From contig JAJYTF010000004.1 of assembly GCA_021793155.1 (NCBI GenBank), forward strand, positions 1-64,000: a stretch of DNA of 64,000 bases. The letters run 5' to 3'. Shown here one piece after another: positions 54,815-64,000 of the stretch (within the stretch, counting starts at the first letter, position 1; every line of letters starts with the position of its first letter). Origin of the DNA: Pseudomonadota bacterium. GTDB taxonomy: Bacteria > Pseudomonadota > Alphaproteobacteria > Rhodospirillales > Magnetospirillaceae. The position numbers were made by a program, and so were the translations under genes. A model generated the notes under the pieces. It was not told where the DNA came from. It made no database searches and saw only the letters and a list, made by a program, of their open reading frames with translations.

Positions 54815-56376
54815 CCGTCACTCTATTCGTGCCGCGGGATTCGACTTCGCTCGCCCTCGGCGCCGAGGCCGTCGCGCGGGCGCTGATGGTCGAAGCCGAA
54901 CGGCGCGGCCAATCCATTCAAGTCGTGCGCAACGGCTCGCGCGGCATGTTCTGGCTTGAACCCCTGGTCGAGGTTGCCACGCCGGAAGGGCGCCTGGCCT
55001 TCGGCCCTGTGTCGGCGGCCGATGTGCCCGGCCTGTTCGACGCCGGCTTTCTCAACGGCGGCGAGCACCGCTTGGGCCTTGGCCCGACTGAAGAGATCCC
55101 CTATCTAAAAAGCCAGGAGCGGTTGACCTTCGCCCGCGTCGGGCGCACCGATCCCCTGTCCCTCGACGACTATTTGGCTAATGACGGCTATCGCGGCCTG
55201 CGGCGCGCGCTGAATTTGAGCGGAGCAAGCATCGTCGGCGAGGTGGCCGAGTCCGGTTTGCGCGGACGCGGTGGCGCCGCCTTCCCGACCGGCATCAAGT
55301 GGCAGACGGTGCTGGAAACACGTGCCGACCGCAAATACGTGGTCTGCAACGCCGACGAGGGCGATTCGGGCACCTTCTCGGATCGCATGGTCATGGAAGG
55401 CGATCCCTTCCTGCTGATCGAGGGAATGACCATTGCCGGCCTGGCGGTGGGCGCAGCCGAAGGCTTGATCTACGTCCGCAGCGAATATCCGCATGCCGCC
55501 CGCGCTCTGTCGCAGGCGATCGCCGTGGCCGAGGGAAGCGGCTATCTGGGCCACGACATCCTGGGCTCGGGAAAGAGCTTTCGGCTCGCCGTGCGCAAGG
55601 CCGCCGGCGCCTATATCTGTGGCGAAGAGACGGCGCTCCTGGAAAGCCTGGAGGGCAAGCGCGGCATCGTCCGCGCCAAGCCTCCGCTGCCCGCCATCCA
55701 CGGCCTGTTCGGCCGGCCGACCATCGTCAACAATGTCATCTCCCTGGCCTCGGTCCCTGTGATCCTGGATCGCGGAGCCGGCTTCTATCGGGATTACGGC
55801 ATCGGCCGGTCACGCGGCAGCCTGGCATTCCAACTGGCCGGCAATATTCGCCGCGGCGGGCTGGTGGAAAAGGCCTTCGGCCTTACCCTGCGCGAACTGC
55901 TCTACGACTTCGGCGGAGGCGCCGCCAGCGGCCGGCCGATCCGCGCCGTGCAGGTGGGCGGCCCGTTGGGCGCCTATCTGAGCGAGGCCGAGTTCGACAC
56001 GCCGCTGGACTACGAGGCCTTCGCCGCTATTGGCGGCATGCTCGGCCACGGCGGCATCGTGGTTTTCGACGACACCGTCGACATGGCCCACCAGGCGCGC
56101 TTTGCCATGGAGTTCTGCGCCATCGAATCCTGTGGGAAATGTACCCCTTGCCGGATCGGCTCGATCCGCGGGGTAGAAGTCATCGACCGCATCGTTGCCG
56201 GATCGGACCGCCCCGCCCAGGTCCCCCTGCTGCGCGAGCTTTGCGACGTCATGCAGTCCGGATCGCTCTGCGCCATGGGCGGCCTCACGCCAGGCCCGGT
56301 GCTGTCAGCCCTTGATCGTTTTCCCGAAGATTTCGGCCCAAAATCCGCCCTCTTCCCTGCTGGAAGAGGGGTCTAG
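54811..56376 (+). CDS. fdsB: NAD-dependent formate dehydrogenase beta subunit
   Basis: The 521-residue flavoprotein (NuoF family) binds FMN and NAD. It has a cysteine-poor thioredoxin-like N-terminus, the GRGGAAFPTGIKWQ and ADEGDSGTFSDRM nucleotide sites, and a 4Fe-4S motif ESCGKCTPCRIG with a later cysteine in SLCAMG. It passes electrons from formate to NAD+. It lies between fdsG and fdsA. Confidence 0.94.
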   Translation: MTVTLFVPRDSTSLALGAEAVARALMVEAERRGQSIQVVRNGSRGMFWLEPLVEVATPEGRLAFGPVSAADVPGLFDAGFLNGGEHRLGLGPTEEIPYLKSQERLTFARVGRTDPLSLDDYLANDGYRGLRRALNLSGASIVGEVAESGLRGRGGAAFPTGIKWQTVLETRADRKYVVCNADEGDSGTFSDRMVMEGDPFLLIEGMTIAGLAVGAAEGLIYVRSEYPHAARALSQAIAVAEGSGYLGHDILGSGKSFRLAVRKAAGAYICGEETALLESLEGKRGIVRAKPPLPAIHGLFGRPTIVNNVISLASVPVILDRGAGFYRDYGIGRSRGSLAFQLAGNIRRGGLVEKAFGLTLRELLYDFGGGAASGRPIRAVQVGGPLGAYLSEAEFDTPLDYEAFAAIGGMLGHGGIVVFDDTVDMAHQARFAMEFCAIESCGKCTPCRIGSIRGVEVIDRIVAGSDRPAQVPLLRELCDVMQSGSLCAMGGLTPGPVLSALDRFPEDFGPKSALFPAGRGV

Positions 56377-56392
56377 TTGCACAGGATCAGTC

Positions 56393-59203
56393 ATGAACCA
56401 GATCAGCGATATCGATTACGGCACACCTGCCCGGACATCGGCAGAAATGGTCAGCCTGGAGATCGACGGCGTCACGGTCAGCGTCCCCGCCGGCACCTCG
56501 CTGATGCGTGCGGCGATGGAAGCCGGGATCGCCATTCCGAAGTTGTGCGCCACCGAAAGCCTCGAGCCGTTCGGCTCGTGCCGCCTGTGCCTGGTGGAGA
56601 TCGAGGGCCGCCGCGGGACACCAGCCTCGTGCACCACGCCGGCGGAAGCTGGGATGAAGGTGCGCACCCAATCGCCGCGCCTGGCCGCTCTGCGCCGCGG
56701 GGTGATGGAACTGTACATCTCCGACCACCCCCTTGACTGCCTGACCTGTTCGGCCAACGGCAATTGCGAACTGCAGACCATGGCCGGCGTGGTCGGCCTG
56801 CGCGAGGTCCGCTATGGCATGGACGGCGCCAACCACCTGTCCGACCGCAAGGATCGGTCCAATCCCTATTTCACCTATGATCCGGCCAAATGCATCGTCT
56901 GCTACCGCTGCGTCCGCGCCTGTGAGGAAACGCAGGGGACCTTCGCGCTGACCATCGACGGCCGTGGATTTGCCTCACGCGTCTCGCCCGGGCAGATGCA
57001 GCCCTTCATCGGGTCGGAATGCGTCTCCTGCGGTGCCTGCGTCCAGGCCTGCCCGACGGCAACGCTAATGGAGAACTCGGTCATCGAGATGGGCCAAGCC
57101 GAGCACTCGGTGGTCACCACCTGCGCCTATTGCGGTGTCGGTTGTTCGTTCAGGGCCGACGTCAAAGGGAACGAAGTGGTCCGCATGGTGCCGCACAAGG
57201 ACGGCAAGGCCAATGAAGGCCATTCCTGCGTCAAAGGCCGGTTCGCCTGGGGCTATGCGACCCACGCCGACCGCATCCTGAAGCCGATGATCCGGAAACG
57301 CATCACCGATCCGTGGCGCGAAGTCGGCTGGGACGAGGCGTTGGCCTATGCTGCGGGCGAATTCCGCCGCCTCCAGGACAAGTATGGCCGCAACTCGATC
57401 GGCGGCATCGTCTCGTCGCGCTGCACGAATGAAGAGACCTATCTGGTGCAGAAAATGGTCCGCGCCGCCTTCGGCAACAACAACGTGGACACCTGCGCCC
57501 GGGTCTGCCACTCGCCCACCGGCTATGGCCTCAAGCAGACTTTGGGCGAATCCGCCGGCACCCAGGCGTTCAAGTCGATCGAGAAGAGCGATGTCATCGT
57601 GGTGATCGGCGCCAATCCCACCGACGGGCATCCGGTTTTTGCCTCGCGCCTCAAGCGCCGCCTGCGCCAGGGTGCCAAGCTGATCGTCATCGATCCGCGT
57701 CGCATTGATCTGGTGTCGGGCCCCCATGTGCGGGCCGAGCATCACCTGAAGCTGCGCCCCGGCACCAATGTGGCAATATTGAGCGCGCTGGCCCATGTGA
57801 TCGTCACCGAAGGCTTGGTGGCCGAACAGTTCGTCCAGGCCCGCTGTGACACCACCTCGTTCGAACAGTGGCGCGAGTTCGTGGCGCGGCCGGAAAACTC
57901 CCCCGAAGCCACCGCCGAGGTCACCGGCGTGCCCGCCGAAGAACTGCGCGCCGCCGCGCGGCTCTACGCGAAGGGAGGCAACAGCGCCATCTACTATGGC
58001 CTGGGAGTCACCGAACACAGCCAGGGATCGACCGCCGTCATCGCCATCGCCAACCTGGCCATGGCCACCGCCAATGTCGGGCGCGAGGGCGTCGGGGTCA
58101 ATCCGTTGCGCGGGCAGAACAATGTTCAGGGCTCTTGCGACATGGGGTCGTTTCCTCACGAGCTTCCGGGCTACCGCCATATCTCGGACGACGCCACGCG
58201 GGGCGACTTCGAGCGCCGCTGGGGCGTCTCGCTGCAGAGGGAGCCCGGCCTTCGCATCCCCAACATGTTCGACGCCGCCATCGACGGCAGCTTCAAGGGT
58301 CTTTACTGCCAGGGCGAGGACATCGCCCAATCCGACCCCAACACCAAGCATGTGATCGCCGCCCTGGAGGCGATGGAATGCATCGTGGTGCAGGACCTGT
58401 TCCTCACCGAGACGGCCAAATACGCCCATGTCTTCCTGCCGGGTTCCTCCTTCCTCGAAAAGGAAGGCACCTTCACCAACGCCGAGCGGCGGATCTCGCG
58501 GGTGCGCAAGGTGATGCCGCCCAAGGCCGGAATGTCGGATTGGCAAGTTACCATGGCCCTCTCCAACGCCCTGGGCTATCCGATGAACTATCATCATCCG
58601 GCCGAGATCATGGTCGAGATCGCCGCCCTCACGCCGACCTTTGCCGGTGTCACCTACGAACGGATCGACGAACTCGGCAGCATTCAGTGGCCCTGCAACG
58701 CCGTAGCGCCCGACGGCACGCCCACCATGCATGTGGATGAGTTTGTCCGCGGTAAGGGCCGGTTCATGATCACCCAGTACGTGCCGACCGATGAGAAGGT
58801 GACACGGCGGTTCCCGCTGCTGCTCACCACCGGCCGAATTCTATCGCAGTACAATGTGGGCACTCAGACGCGGCGCACCGGCAACCTGCGCTTCCACCCC
58901 GAGGATCTGCTCGAAATCCATCCGCACGACGCAGAGGAGCGCGGCATCATCGATGGCGACCGGACAACGCTGGAATCGCGGGCCGGCAGCACCGTGCTGC
59001 GTGCCCGGGTGACCGACCGGATGCAGCCCGGCGTGGTCTATACCACGTTCCACTTTCCCGAATCGGGCGCCAACGTGGTCACCACCGACAACTCCGATTG
59101 GGCAACCAATTGCCCCGAATACAAGGTGACGGCTGTCCAGGTGGCCCGCATCGTCGAGCACGCCGCCCGTGACGCCGGGCTGGAGGTGGCGGATGTGGTC
59201 TAG
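56393..59203 (+). CDS. fdsA: NAD-dependent formate dehydrogenase alpha (molybdenum) subunit
   Basis: The 936-residue catalytic subunit has an N-terminal plant-type 2Fe-2S part (SLEPFGSCRLCLVE), a His/Cys 4Fe-4S site (DHPLDCLTCSANGNCELQ) and two ferredoxin-like clusters (CIVCYRCVRACEE, CVSCGACVQACP). It then has the CAYCGVGCSF cluster and the molybdopterin domain with the Mo-ligand Cys in NVDTCARVCHSP. It oxidises formate to CO2. The ATG at 56393 is used; an upstream extension overlaps fdsB. Confidence 0.95.
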   Translation: MNQISDIDYGTPARTSAEMVSLEIDGVTVSVPAGTSLMRAAMEAGIAIPKLCATESLEPFGSCRLCLVEIEGRRGTPASCTTPAEAGMKVRTQSPRLAALRRGVMELYISDHPLDCLTCSANGNCELQTMAGVVGLREVRYGMDGANHLSDRKDRSNPYFTYDPAKCIVCYRCVRACEETQGTFALTIDGRGFASRVSPGQMQPFIGSECVSCGACVQACPTATLMENSVIEMGQAEHSVVTTCAYCGVGCSFRADVKGNEVVRMVPHKDGKANEGHSCVKGRFAWGYATHADRILKPMIRKRITDPWREVGWDEALAYAAGEFRRLQDKYGRNSIGGIVSSRCTNEETYLVQKMVRAAFGNNNVDTCARVCHSPTGYGLKQTLGESAGTQAFKSIEKSDVIVVIGANPTDGHPVFASRLKRRLRQGAKLIVIDPRRIDLVSGPHVRAEHHLKLRPGTNVAILSALAHVIVTEGLVAEQFVQARCDTTSFEQWREFVARPENSPEATAEVTGVPAEELRAAARLYAKGGNSAIYYGLGVTEHSQGSTAVIAIANLAMATANVGREGVGVNPLRGQNNVQGSCDMGSFPHELPGYRHISDDATRGDFERRWGVSLQREPGLRIPNMFDAAIDGSFKGLYCQGEDIAQSDPNTKHVIAALEAMECIVVQDLFLTETAKYAHVFLPGSSFLEKEGTFTNAERRISRVRKVMPPKAGMSDWQVTMALSNALGYPMNYHHPAEIMVEIAALTPTFAGVTYERIDELGSIQWPCNAVAPDGTPTMHVDEFVRGKGRFMITQYVPTDEKVTRRFPLLLTTGRILSQYNVGTQTRRTGNLRFHPEDLLEIHPHDAEERGIIDGDRTTLESRAGSTVLRARVTDRMQPGVVYTTFHFPESGANVVTTDNSDWATNCPEYKVTAVQVARIVEHAARDAGLEVADVV

Positions 59204-59990
59204 CGTCGGTTCGGTGGTCGCCGAACGATGGGAAAGCGGAGCGCTTGAATGCCGCATCGACGAGGTGGCCGGCGAAGTGCCGGTTGCCCTCGTCTACGAC
59301 GGCATCTCCCATGCGGTGATGCTGGCATCGCCGACCGACCTCGAAGATTTTGCCCTGGGCTTCAGCCTGACCGAGGGTATCGTCGAGTCGCCGCGCGAAA
59401 TCTACGATATGGACATCGTCGAGCGAGCCGAAGGCATTGAGGTGCAAATGCGGATCGCCGGAAAACGCTTCGAGCAGTTGAAGACCCGGCGGCGCAGCCT
59501 GACCGGCCGCACCGGCTGTGGCCTGTGCGGCGCGGAAAGCCTCAGCCAGGCTTTCCGCCCGTTGCAGCCGGTGATCTCCGATTTGCGCCTCGATCCGCGC
59601 CGCCTTCATGCGGTGCTTGGCCAATTGCGCGACCTCCAGTGCATCGAACGCGTCACCGGAGCGACCCACGCCGCCGCTTGGCTGGATGCCGAAGGGCAAC
59701 TGGCCGACTTGCGTGAGGACGTCGGACGGCACAACGCCCTCGACAAACTGGTCGGCCACCTTGCCGCAGCCGGAACGGACTTCTCCCGTGGCTCGGTCCT
59801 GGTGACCAGCCGGGCCAGCCACGAGATGGTGCAAAAGACCGCCGCCATGGGCATCGGCATCATGGCCGCCATCTCGGCACCAACCGATTTGGCCATCCGC
59901 ATGGCCGACAGGCTGAATCTTACCCTGGTCGGCTTCCTGCGGCGTGACAGCCATATGATCTACACCCACCCCCATCGCTTGCGCGACTGA
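59193..59990 (+). CDS. fdhD: Sulfurtransferase FdhD
   Basis: The 265-residue protein transfers sulfur to the molybdenum cofactor of formate dehydrogenase, needed for FdsA activity. The cysteine motif GCGLCGAES is present (CxxC), as are EDVGRHNALDKLVG and TSRASHEMVQK. The ATG at 59193 has GGAGGTGGCGG and overlaps the fdsA stop. Confidence 0.94.
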   Translation: MWSSVGSVVAERWESGALECRIDEVAGEVPVALVYDGISHAVMLASPTDLEDFALGFSLTEGIVESPREIYDMDIVERAEGIEVQMRIAGKRFEQLKTRRRSLTGRTGCGLCGAESLSQAFRPLQPVISDLRLDPRRLHAVLGQLRDLQCIERVTGATHAAAWLDAEGQLADLREDVGRHNALDKLVGHLAAAGTDFSRGSVLVTSRASHEMVQKTAAMGIGIMAAISAPTDLAIRMADRLNLTLVGFLRRDSHMIYTHPHRLRD

Positions 59991-60006
59991 CCGGATCGCT
60001 CCTCAC

Positions 60007-60246
60007 ATGCATATCGAAAAACTGATCAAGATGGCCAACCAGATCGGCGCGTTCTTCGAGGCCATGCCCGACCGCACCCAGGCGATGAAAGATATCGCCA
60101 GCCATATCCAACGCACTTGGGATCCGGCCATGCGCGCCACATTGCTGGCCCACCTCGATACCCAGGCCGAGGCCGACATTGGCCTCAAGCCGATCGTCGA
60201 CGAAGCGGTCCGCAGCCATCGCAAGGCGCTGGAAGCACCAACCTGA
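60007..60246 (+). CDS. fdsD: Formate dehydrogenase delta subunit FdsD
   Basis: The 79-residue helical protein matches FdsD: HIEKLIKMANQIGAFFEAMP at the start and HIQRTWDPAMRATLLAHLD after it. FdsD is a small subunit of the complex. It follows fdhD by 16 bases, completing fdsGBA-fdhD-fdsD. Confidence 0.9.
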   Translation: MHIEKLIKMANQIGAFFEAMPDRTQAMKDIASHIQRTWDPAMRATLLAHLDTQAEADIGLKPIVDEAVRSHRKALEAPT

Positions 60247-60477
60247 CCGTTGGAACGGTTCCGAGGTCACAATCCCGACCGCGACGCGAGAGAAGCCGCA
60301 CAGACCCGGCGCCCGGCGGCGCCAGCGCGATGCTGGCGATGGCCGAGGAATGCGGCATCGCTCGGCAATTTCGCGCCACGCCTGAACTGGGCGAAACACT
60401 GATCAATCTATCAGCGTGATCAACGCTCGTTTTCGTGGTATAAATAATGTCGGGCGGTTTTCCCAAAGGAGGACGCC
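60247..60477. other. Spacer after fdsD
   Basis: About 230 bases. A frame continues from inside fdsD to 60419 and ends in GASAMLAMAEECGIARQFRA, but it lacks its own start and is not called a gene. Confidence 0.35.
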
Positions 60478-60633
60478 ATGACGACTGAACTTCTTTTCAT
60501 CACCGCTGTCATCACACTGTGTGTAGTGGTCGGTGTCATTGCGGCAGCAATCTTCGGAACGGCGTTCGTTGTCGAAATCAGAGATAGGCTGTTCGGCCAC
60601 CATTTGGGCGGCCATCATCTATCTCTGCTCTAA
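60478..60633 (+). CDS. 51-residue single-helix membrane protein with a His-rich tail
   Basis: The frame has an excellent AAAGGAGG site 6 bases before the ATG. The product is one membrane helix (about residues 5-33, ITAVITLCVVVGVIAAAIFG) then a polar tail with EIRDRLFGHHLGGHHL, holding four histidines. No function is known; the histidines could bind metal. It is too short for routine gene callers. Its position 230 bases after fdsD leaves open a link to formate dehydrogenase. Confidence 0.6.
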   Translation: MTTELLFITAVITLCVVVGVIAAAIFGTAFVVEIRDRLFGHHLGGHHLSLL

Positions 60634-60875
60634 TTACACTTTGCAGAATTATGGATCGAATTTCTTTGCCGGGCGGCGCCCGCGCCTCGCCTGCCGATAA
60701 AGGTTGCGCGGGCTACCGCCCGTCTCCGGAACGCCGAATGGCCAAACTATCCCTTCGCCGGCCCGTCTCGACAGCGGATTGAACACCGATTCCGCCCCAA
60801 TGCTGCCGAACTTCCAGCGCGGCAACCCTACACCCCTTGCCAGAGGCAAACGATTGGCGCACCGTCCGAACAGCC

Positions 60876-62474
60876 ATGGACATGCCCGCTCCGATCCACG
60901 CCTCTGACGCACCGATGACCGCAGTGGCCCGGGCGGTAGCCTGGCTCTCCTGCCTGACGATCGCCTTGCTGCCGATCCTGAGCGCCCGCGTGCCGCCGCT
61001 GGTCGATTACCCCAGCCATCTGGCCCGCCAGTTCATTCTCGCCAATTACCAGCGAATGCCGGCTCTGCAACTGGACTACGCCATCGATTGGGGGGTCAAG
61101 CCCAACCTCGCGATGGACGCGGTTGTACCGATCTTGGCCCGATGGGTGCCGATCGAGACCGCCGGCCAGCTGTTTCTTGCCGCCACGCTGCTCGGGCTGG
61201 TCGGCGGGACCGCAGCATTGAGCCGGGCCCTGCACGGCCGCGTGGGCCTCCTGCCGATGGCCTCTACCCTCTTTCTCTACAACCTTGCCCTGTTGCTGGG
61301 CCTGATAAATTTTCTTGCCTCGGCTGGTCTCGCCCTGGCCGCCTTTGCTTGGTGGATCGGTGCCGAGCGGTGGCCGTTCCTGTCAAGGGGCCTGGTATTC
61401 GCCTTTCTTTCCGCAGTGATCTTCTTCGCCCACCTCTTTCCGCTGGCCGTGTTCTTCGTTGCGGTTGCCGCCTACGAAGCCGGCCGCTGGCGCGCTTCCG
61501 GCCGCATCCCGTTGCCCGCCCTGGCCGCCGCGACCCTGGCGTTGATGCCGGCGGCAATCCTGTGGACATTGAAGCCGGCGGGACCGCCGGCCGCCAGCTT
61601 CGCCTTTGGCAATGCGGAGCACCGGGCGGCTTCGCTGCTGGCCGCGACCATCTTCGCCCGGCCCAGCGACCTGGTCATCCTGGCCGCCGCCTTGCTGGCG
61701 GTGGCCGCCGCCATCCGCTCCGCCCGCGGCAATGCCCTGGCCCCATCCATGCGGCTGCCGCTCGCCGTGCTGGTTGTCGTCACGCTGATCATGCCGCGGC
61801 GGATGATCGGCGGTGACGACATCGATCTGCGGCTGCCGGTGCTGCTGCCGTTCCTCCTGCTGGCCTCGTTGCCGCCGCAACTCCTTCCTGCCCGCCTGAC
61901 AAAACCCTTCGTCGCCGCCGTCCTCGCCCTGCTGGCATTGCGCAGCGGCGACGTCGCCCTGTCCTGGCATTCGATGGAGCGGGACTTCACCGAACTGCGC
62001 CGGGCGACCCGCGCGATCGCTCCCGGCGCACGGGTACTCACCGTTCAGGATGTGGACGAGGGCGGGCGCGGCATGCTGTACCAGCACGCCATCGAACTGG
62101 GAATCCTGGAACGATGCATCTTCGTACCGCAAATGGCCAAGCTGCCCGATCAGCAGCCGGTGCTGCCGGCCGCGTCGGTTGCCGCCATCGACGGCGGGAC
62201 GGCCACACCGGTCAATCTGCGCGAGTTCGCCCTGGGCGCCGACAAGGCCGCGTCCGCACAACTGCTCGCCCGCCCCTTTCGCGGGTGGGAACGGCCCTAC
62301 TACGCCAACTGGCCGGCCAATTTCGACTACGTCGTCCACCTCCACCCGGGCCGCCCGGCCGCCGACGCCCTGCGCCCCGACCTGCTAGTCCGGGTTACCG
62401 ACGGAACGTTTTTCGAAATCTATCGGGTCCGCGGACGGCCGCAGGGCCTTTCCGCTGGCTGCCAGCCCGGTTGA
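60876..62474 (+). CDS. Polytopic membrane protein, GT-C/mannosyltransferase-like
   Basis: The 532-residue product has 10-12 membrane helices and a C-terminal soluble part of about 140 residues (ARVLTVQDVDEGGRGMLYQH). The first periplasmic loop carries VPPLVDYPSHLARQ, with an acidic pair as in GT-C glycosyltransferases. The family is not certain, and the substrate cannot be predicted. ATG 60876 is used; further ATGs at 60882 and 60915 are possible. Confidence 0.55.
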   Translation: MDMPAPIHASDAPMTAVARAVAWLSCLTIALLPILSARVPPLVDYPSHLARQFILANYQRMPALQLDYAIDWGVKPNLAMDAVVPILARWVPIETAGQLFLAATLLGLVGGTAALSRALHGRVGLLPMASTLFLYNLALLLGLINFLASAGLALAAFAWWIGAERWPFLSRGLVFAFLSAVIFFAHLFPLAVFFVAVAAYEAGRWRASGRIPLPALAAATLALMPAAILWTLKPAGPPAASFAFGNAEHRAASLLAATIFARPSDLVILAAALLAVAAAIRSARGNALAPSMRLPLAVLVVVTLIMPRRMIGGDDIDLRLPVLLPFLLLASLPPQLLPARLTKPFVAAVLALLALRSGDVALSWHSMERDFTELRRATRAIAPGARVLTVQDVDEGGRGMLYQHAIELGILERCIFVPQMAKLPDQQPVLPAASVAAIDGGTATPVNLREFALGADKAASAQLLARPFRGWERPYYANWPANFDYVVHLHPGRPAADALRPDLLVRVTDGTFFEIYRVRGRPQGLSAGCQPG

Positions 62475-62565
62475 GGCAACCGGCCTTCGTTTGAAAACCG
62501 AAACCCCGACCGACCCGCACGGCGCTTGAGCGTCGCCGGCAGGATGACCGCGAAACGGCGACGGC

Positions 62566-63408
62566 CTACCCCTTTGCCAGCCAGTTGCGGACCAGGGCAA
62601 TCTGGCCCTCTTCCAGCAGCATGGGCGCGTGGCCGCAGTCGGGAATTTCCACCACCTCGGCCTTCGGCCCGCGGCGCGTCATCTCCGCGGCCGTTTCGGC
62701 CAGCAAGAGGTCGGATTCGGCGCCGCGCAGGACAAAAACCGGGCAGCGGATGGCATCCCAGACCGGCCAGAAGCTCGCGTCGTCGAGGGCGGCCTTGAAG
62801 GTTTCGGCGATCCCTGGATCGTAACGCAGGCGGAACGTACCGTCCGCCGTCGACTCGGTGCTCACTTCGGTGACGAAGCGCCAATGTTCGGCTCGCTGGA
62901 TGCCGAAGGTATTCATGCTCTTCTTCAGCGCCGCCTCGGCATGAGCCAGGCTGGAAAAACGCGGATCGCTTCCCAGGAAGACGGCGATGCGCTGCAAGGC
63001 AGCGCCGGGGACGAACGGCCCGACGTCGTTGAGCACCAGCCGGCGAATCGGCGAATTCGGCCGCGAGGCCAGCGCCATGCCGATCACCCCGCCCATCGAC
63101 GTGCCCAGCCAATCGACCTGCTCCACGTCCAGCCGCGCGATCAGCGCAGCGCAGTCGTTCTGATAGGTGTGGTAATTGTAGTCTGCCTTGACCGGCAGCC
63201 CTTCGCTGTCGCCCCGTCCCGGCATGTCCGGGCAGATGACCCGCCACTCGGCCGCCAAGGCCCTGGCCAAAGGCTCGAAATCGCGGCCATTGCGGGTCAA
63301 ACCGTGAAGACAGATCAGGACCCGGCGGTTGTCCGGATCGCCCCACTCGGCATAAGCGACCCGATGAAAGCCGTTTGGTCCCAGTCCTAGGAAATGTTTC
63401 CGTCGCAT
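62566..63408 (-). CDS. Alpha/beta hydrolase
   Basis: The 280-residue enzyme has the hydrolase fold: oxyanion region LICLHGLTRNGRDFEPL, nucleophile Ser in WLGTSMGGVIGM, an acidic residue in LRGAESDLL and His in PDCGHAPML. The lid region is about 90 residues. Substrate unknown; ester or lactone hydrolysis is likely. The ATG at 63408 is used because the upstream part of the frame is not conserved. Confidence 0.85.
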   Translation of the reverse strand: MRRKHFLGLGPNGFHRVAYAEWGDPDNRRVLICLHGLTRNGRDFEPLARALAAEWRVICPDMPGRGDSEGLPVKADYNYHTYQNDCAALIARLDVEQVDWLGTSMGGVIGMALASRPNSPIRRLVLNDVGPFVPGAALQRIAVFLGSDPRFSSLAHAEAALKKSMNTFGIQRAEHWRFVTEVSTESTADGTFRLRYDPGIAETFKAALDDASFWPVWDAIRCPVFVLRGAESDLLLAETAAEMTRRGPKAEVVEIPDCGHAPMLLEEGQIALVRNWLAKG

Positions 63409-63515
63409 GGTGCCTCGCCAATCCGCCCGACCGCGCCATTCTGCCTGCGGCAATGCGACCTGGCTAGTGCTCCATCCGAATTGCATTCGCCGAGCGATGA
63501 CGCCATTCTTCCCAG

Positions 63516-64000
63516 ATGAGAGCGATTTTAAAGCTGGCCGCCGCCCTCGCGGTTGTTCTCCTGGCGGCCGTCGGCGGGTTGACTTGGTGGTTGCCCGGCT
63601 CGTCACAGCCGAGGGAGGGGTCGTTGCATTTGCCAGGCCTGAAAGCCCCCGTCACCGTGGCGCGGGACGAATACGGCATCCCCCGGCTGCTGGCGGCAAG
63701 CGCCGACGACGCCTATTTCGCCCTCGGCTTCATCCACGCGCAGGATCGCTTGTGGCAGATGGAGATGCAGCGACGCCTGGGAGCCGGGCGCCTGGCCGAG
63801 GTGATCGGCGAAAAAGCTCTTCCCACCGACAAATTCATGCGCACGCTAGGCCTTTACCGCCTGGCCGAGGAAAGCTTCCAACTCCTCGACCCCGAGGTCC
63901 GTCGCGCGCTCGAATCCTACGCCGCCGGCGTCAATGCCTACCTGGCCAATCATTCCGGCCCCCTGCCCGCCGAATTCCTGCTGCTGCGCTTTTCACCCGA
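63516..64000 (+). CDS. Penicillin acylase family protein, 5' part
   Basis: The reading frame runs to the window end and gives 161 residues: a signal or membrane anchor (LKLAAALAVVLLAAVGGLTW) then the alpha-chain start of the family, with VTVARDEYGIPRLLA, FALGFIHAQDRLWQMEMQRR and SYAAGVNAYL. These Ntn-hydrolases process amide bonds such as acyl-homoserine lactones or penicillins. The beta chain and nucleophile Ser lie beyond the window. Confidence 0.85.
   Translation, partial: MRAILKLAAALAVVLLAAVGGLTWWLPGSSQPREGSLHLPGLKAPVTVARDEYGIPRLLAASADDAYFALGFIHAQDRLWQMEMQRRLGAGRLAEVIGEKALPTDKFMRTLGLYRLAEESFQLLDPEVRRALESYAAGVNAYLANHSGPLPAEFLLLRFSP

Noticed and set aside
57065-58732. 555-codon minus-strand frame over fdsA
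   Set aside because: Antisense to a catalytic subunit with all cluster motifs.
60117-60419. Frame continuing past fdsD
   Set aside because: Starts inside fdsD in another frame and lacks a ribosome site or recognisable domain.

Overview
The window is GC-rich alphaproteobacterial DNA. The gene content (MucR, IhfA, CBP3-type cytochrome bc1 chaperone, membrane pyrophosphatase, a Mg-type HemB, FdsGBA formate dehydrogenase and the DUF177-rpmF-plsX-fabH-ihfA-merR order) points to the Rhodospirillales, something like Magnetospirillum, Phaeospirillum or Telmatospirillum. Genus is an inference; there is no rRNA in the window.

Region 1, about 1-30,870, is the right-hand part of an integrative conjugative element. 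Its right end is an excisionase-like gene and a tyrosine integrase abutting tRNA-Pro(GGG) on the minus strand. The left end, the relaxase, DotL/TraJ, DotB and DotC were not seen and probably lie left of the window. The transfer machine is Dot/Icm-like (type IVB, IncI-type). Genes on the minus strand read DotI, DotH, DotG, DotF, DotE, DotP, DotN, DotO, the order of TraM-N-O-P-Q-R-T-U of plasmid R64. On the plus strand are a DotD/TcpQ-like protein, an IcmW-like protein, two exported proteins, a cytoplasmic protein and, further on, DotA/TraY. An IcmV/TraX-like membrane protein, a DsbG-like protein and a lipoprotein follow DotA. Between the two transfer blocks lie a GGDEF diguanylate cyclase, several XRE regulators (one with four tandem HTH domains), a PIN toxin-antitoxin pair and an orphan ParS/MbcA-like antitoxin domain. 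An AT-richer TIR-like gene sits at the far left.

The main find is inside the conjugation operon, between dotG and dotF. It is a self-contained cassette of a sigma70-like promoter, an adenosylcobalamin-type riboswitch, a 46-codon precursor-like peptide and a radical SAM/SPASM enzyme overlapping it by 4 bases. From memory this corresponds to the uncharacterised CbpA/CbpB (rSAM 'cobopep') peptide-modification pair. Here it is carried by a mobile element and apparently controlled by vitamin B12.

Region 2, about 30,820-64,000, is ordinary chromosome. In order it holds tRNA-Pro; the phage-shock genes pspABC with a sigma54 promoter and divergent pspF; a fatty-acid/phospholipid block (fabH, plsX, rpmF, DUF177) with ihfA and a MerR regulator; a bc1-assembly chaperone; bamE; hppA; and a long minus-strand run of FliL-like, thiL, nusB, ribH, ribBA, ribE, ribD, nrdR, glyA and rpiB. 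It continues with mucR; metY-hemB; a formate module (OFA-family transporter, fdsG, fdsB, fdsA, fdhD, fdsD); a polytopic membrane protein; an alpha/beta hydrolase; and the start of a penicillin-acylase family gene cut by the window end.

No rRNA or CRISPR array was seen. Long open frames antisense to the GC-rich genes were treated as shadows.
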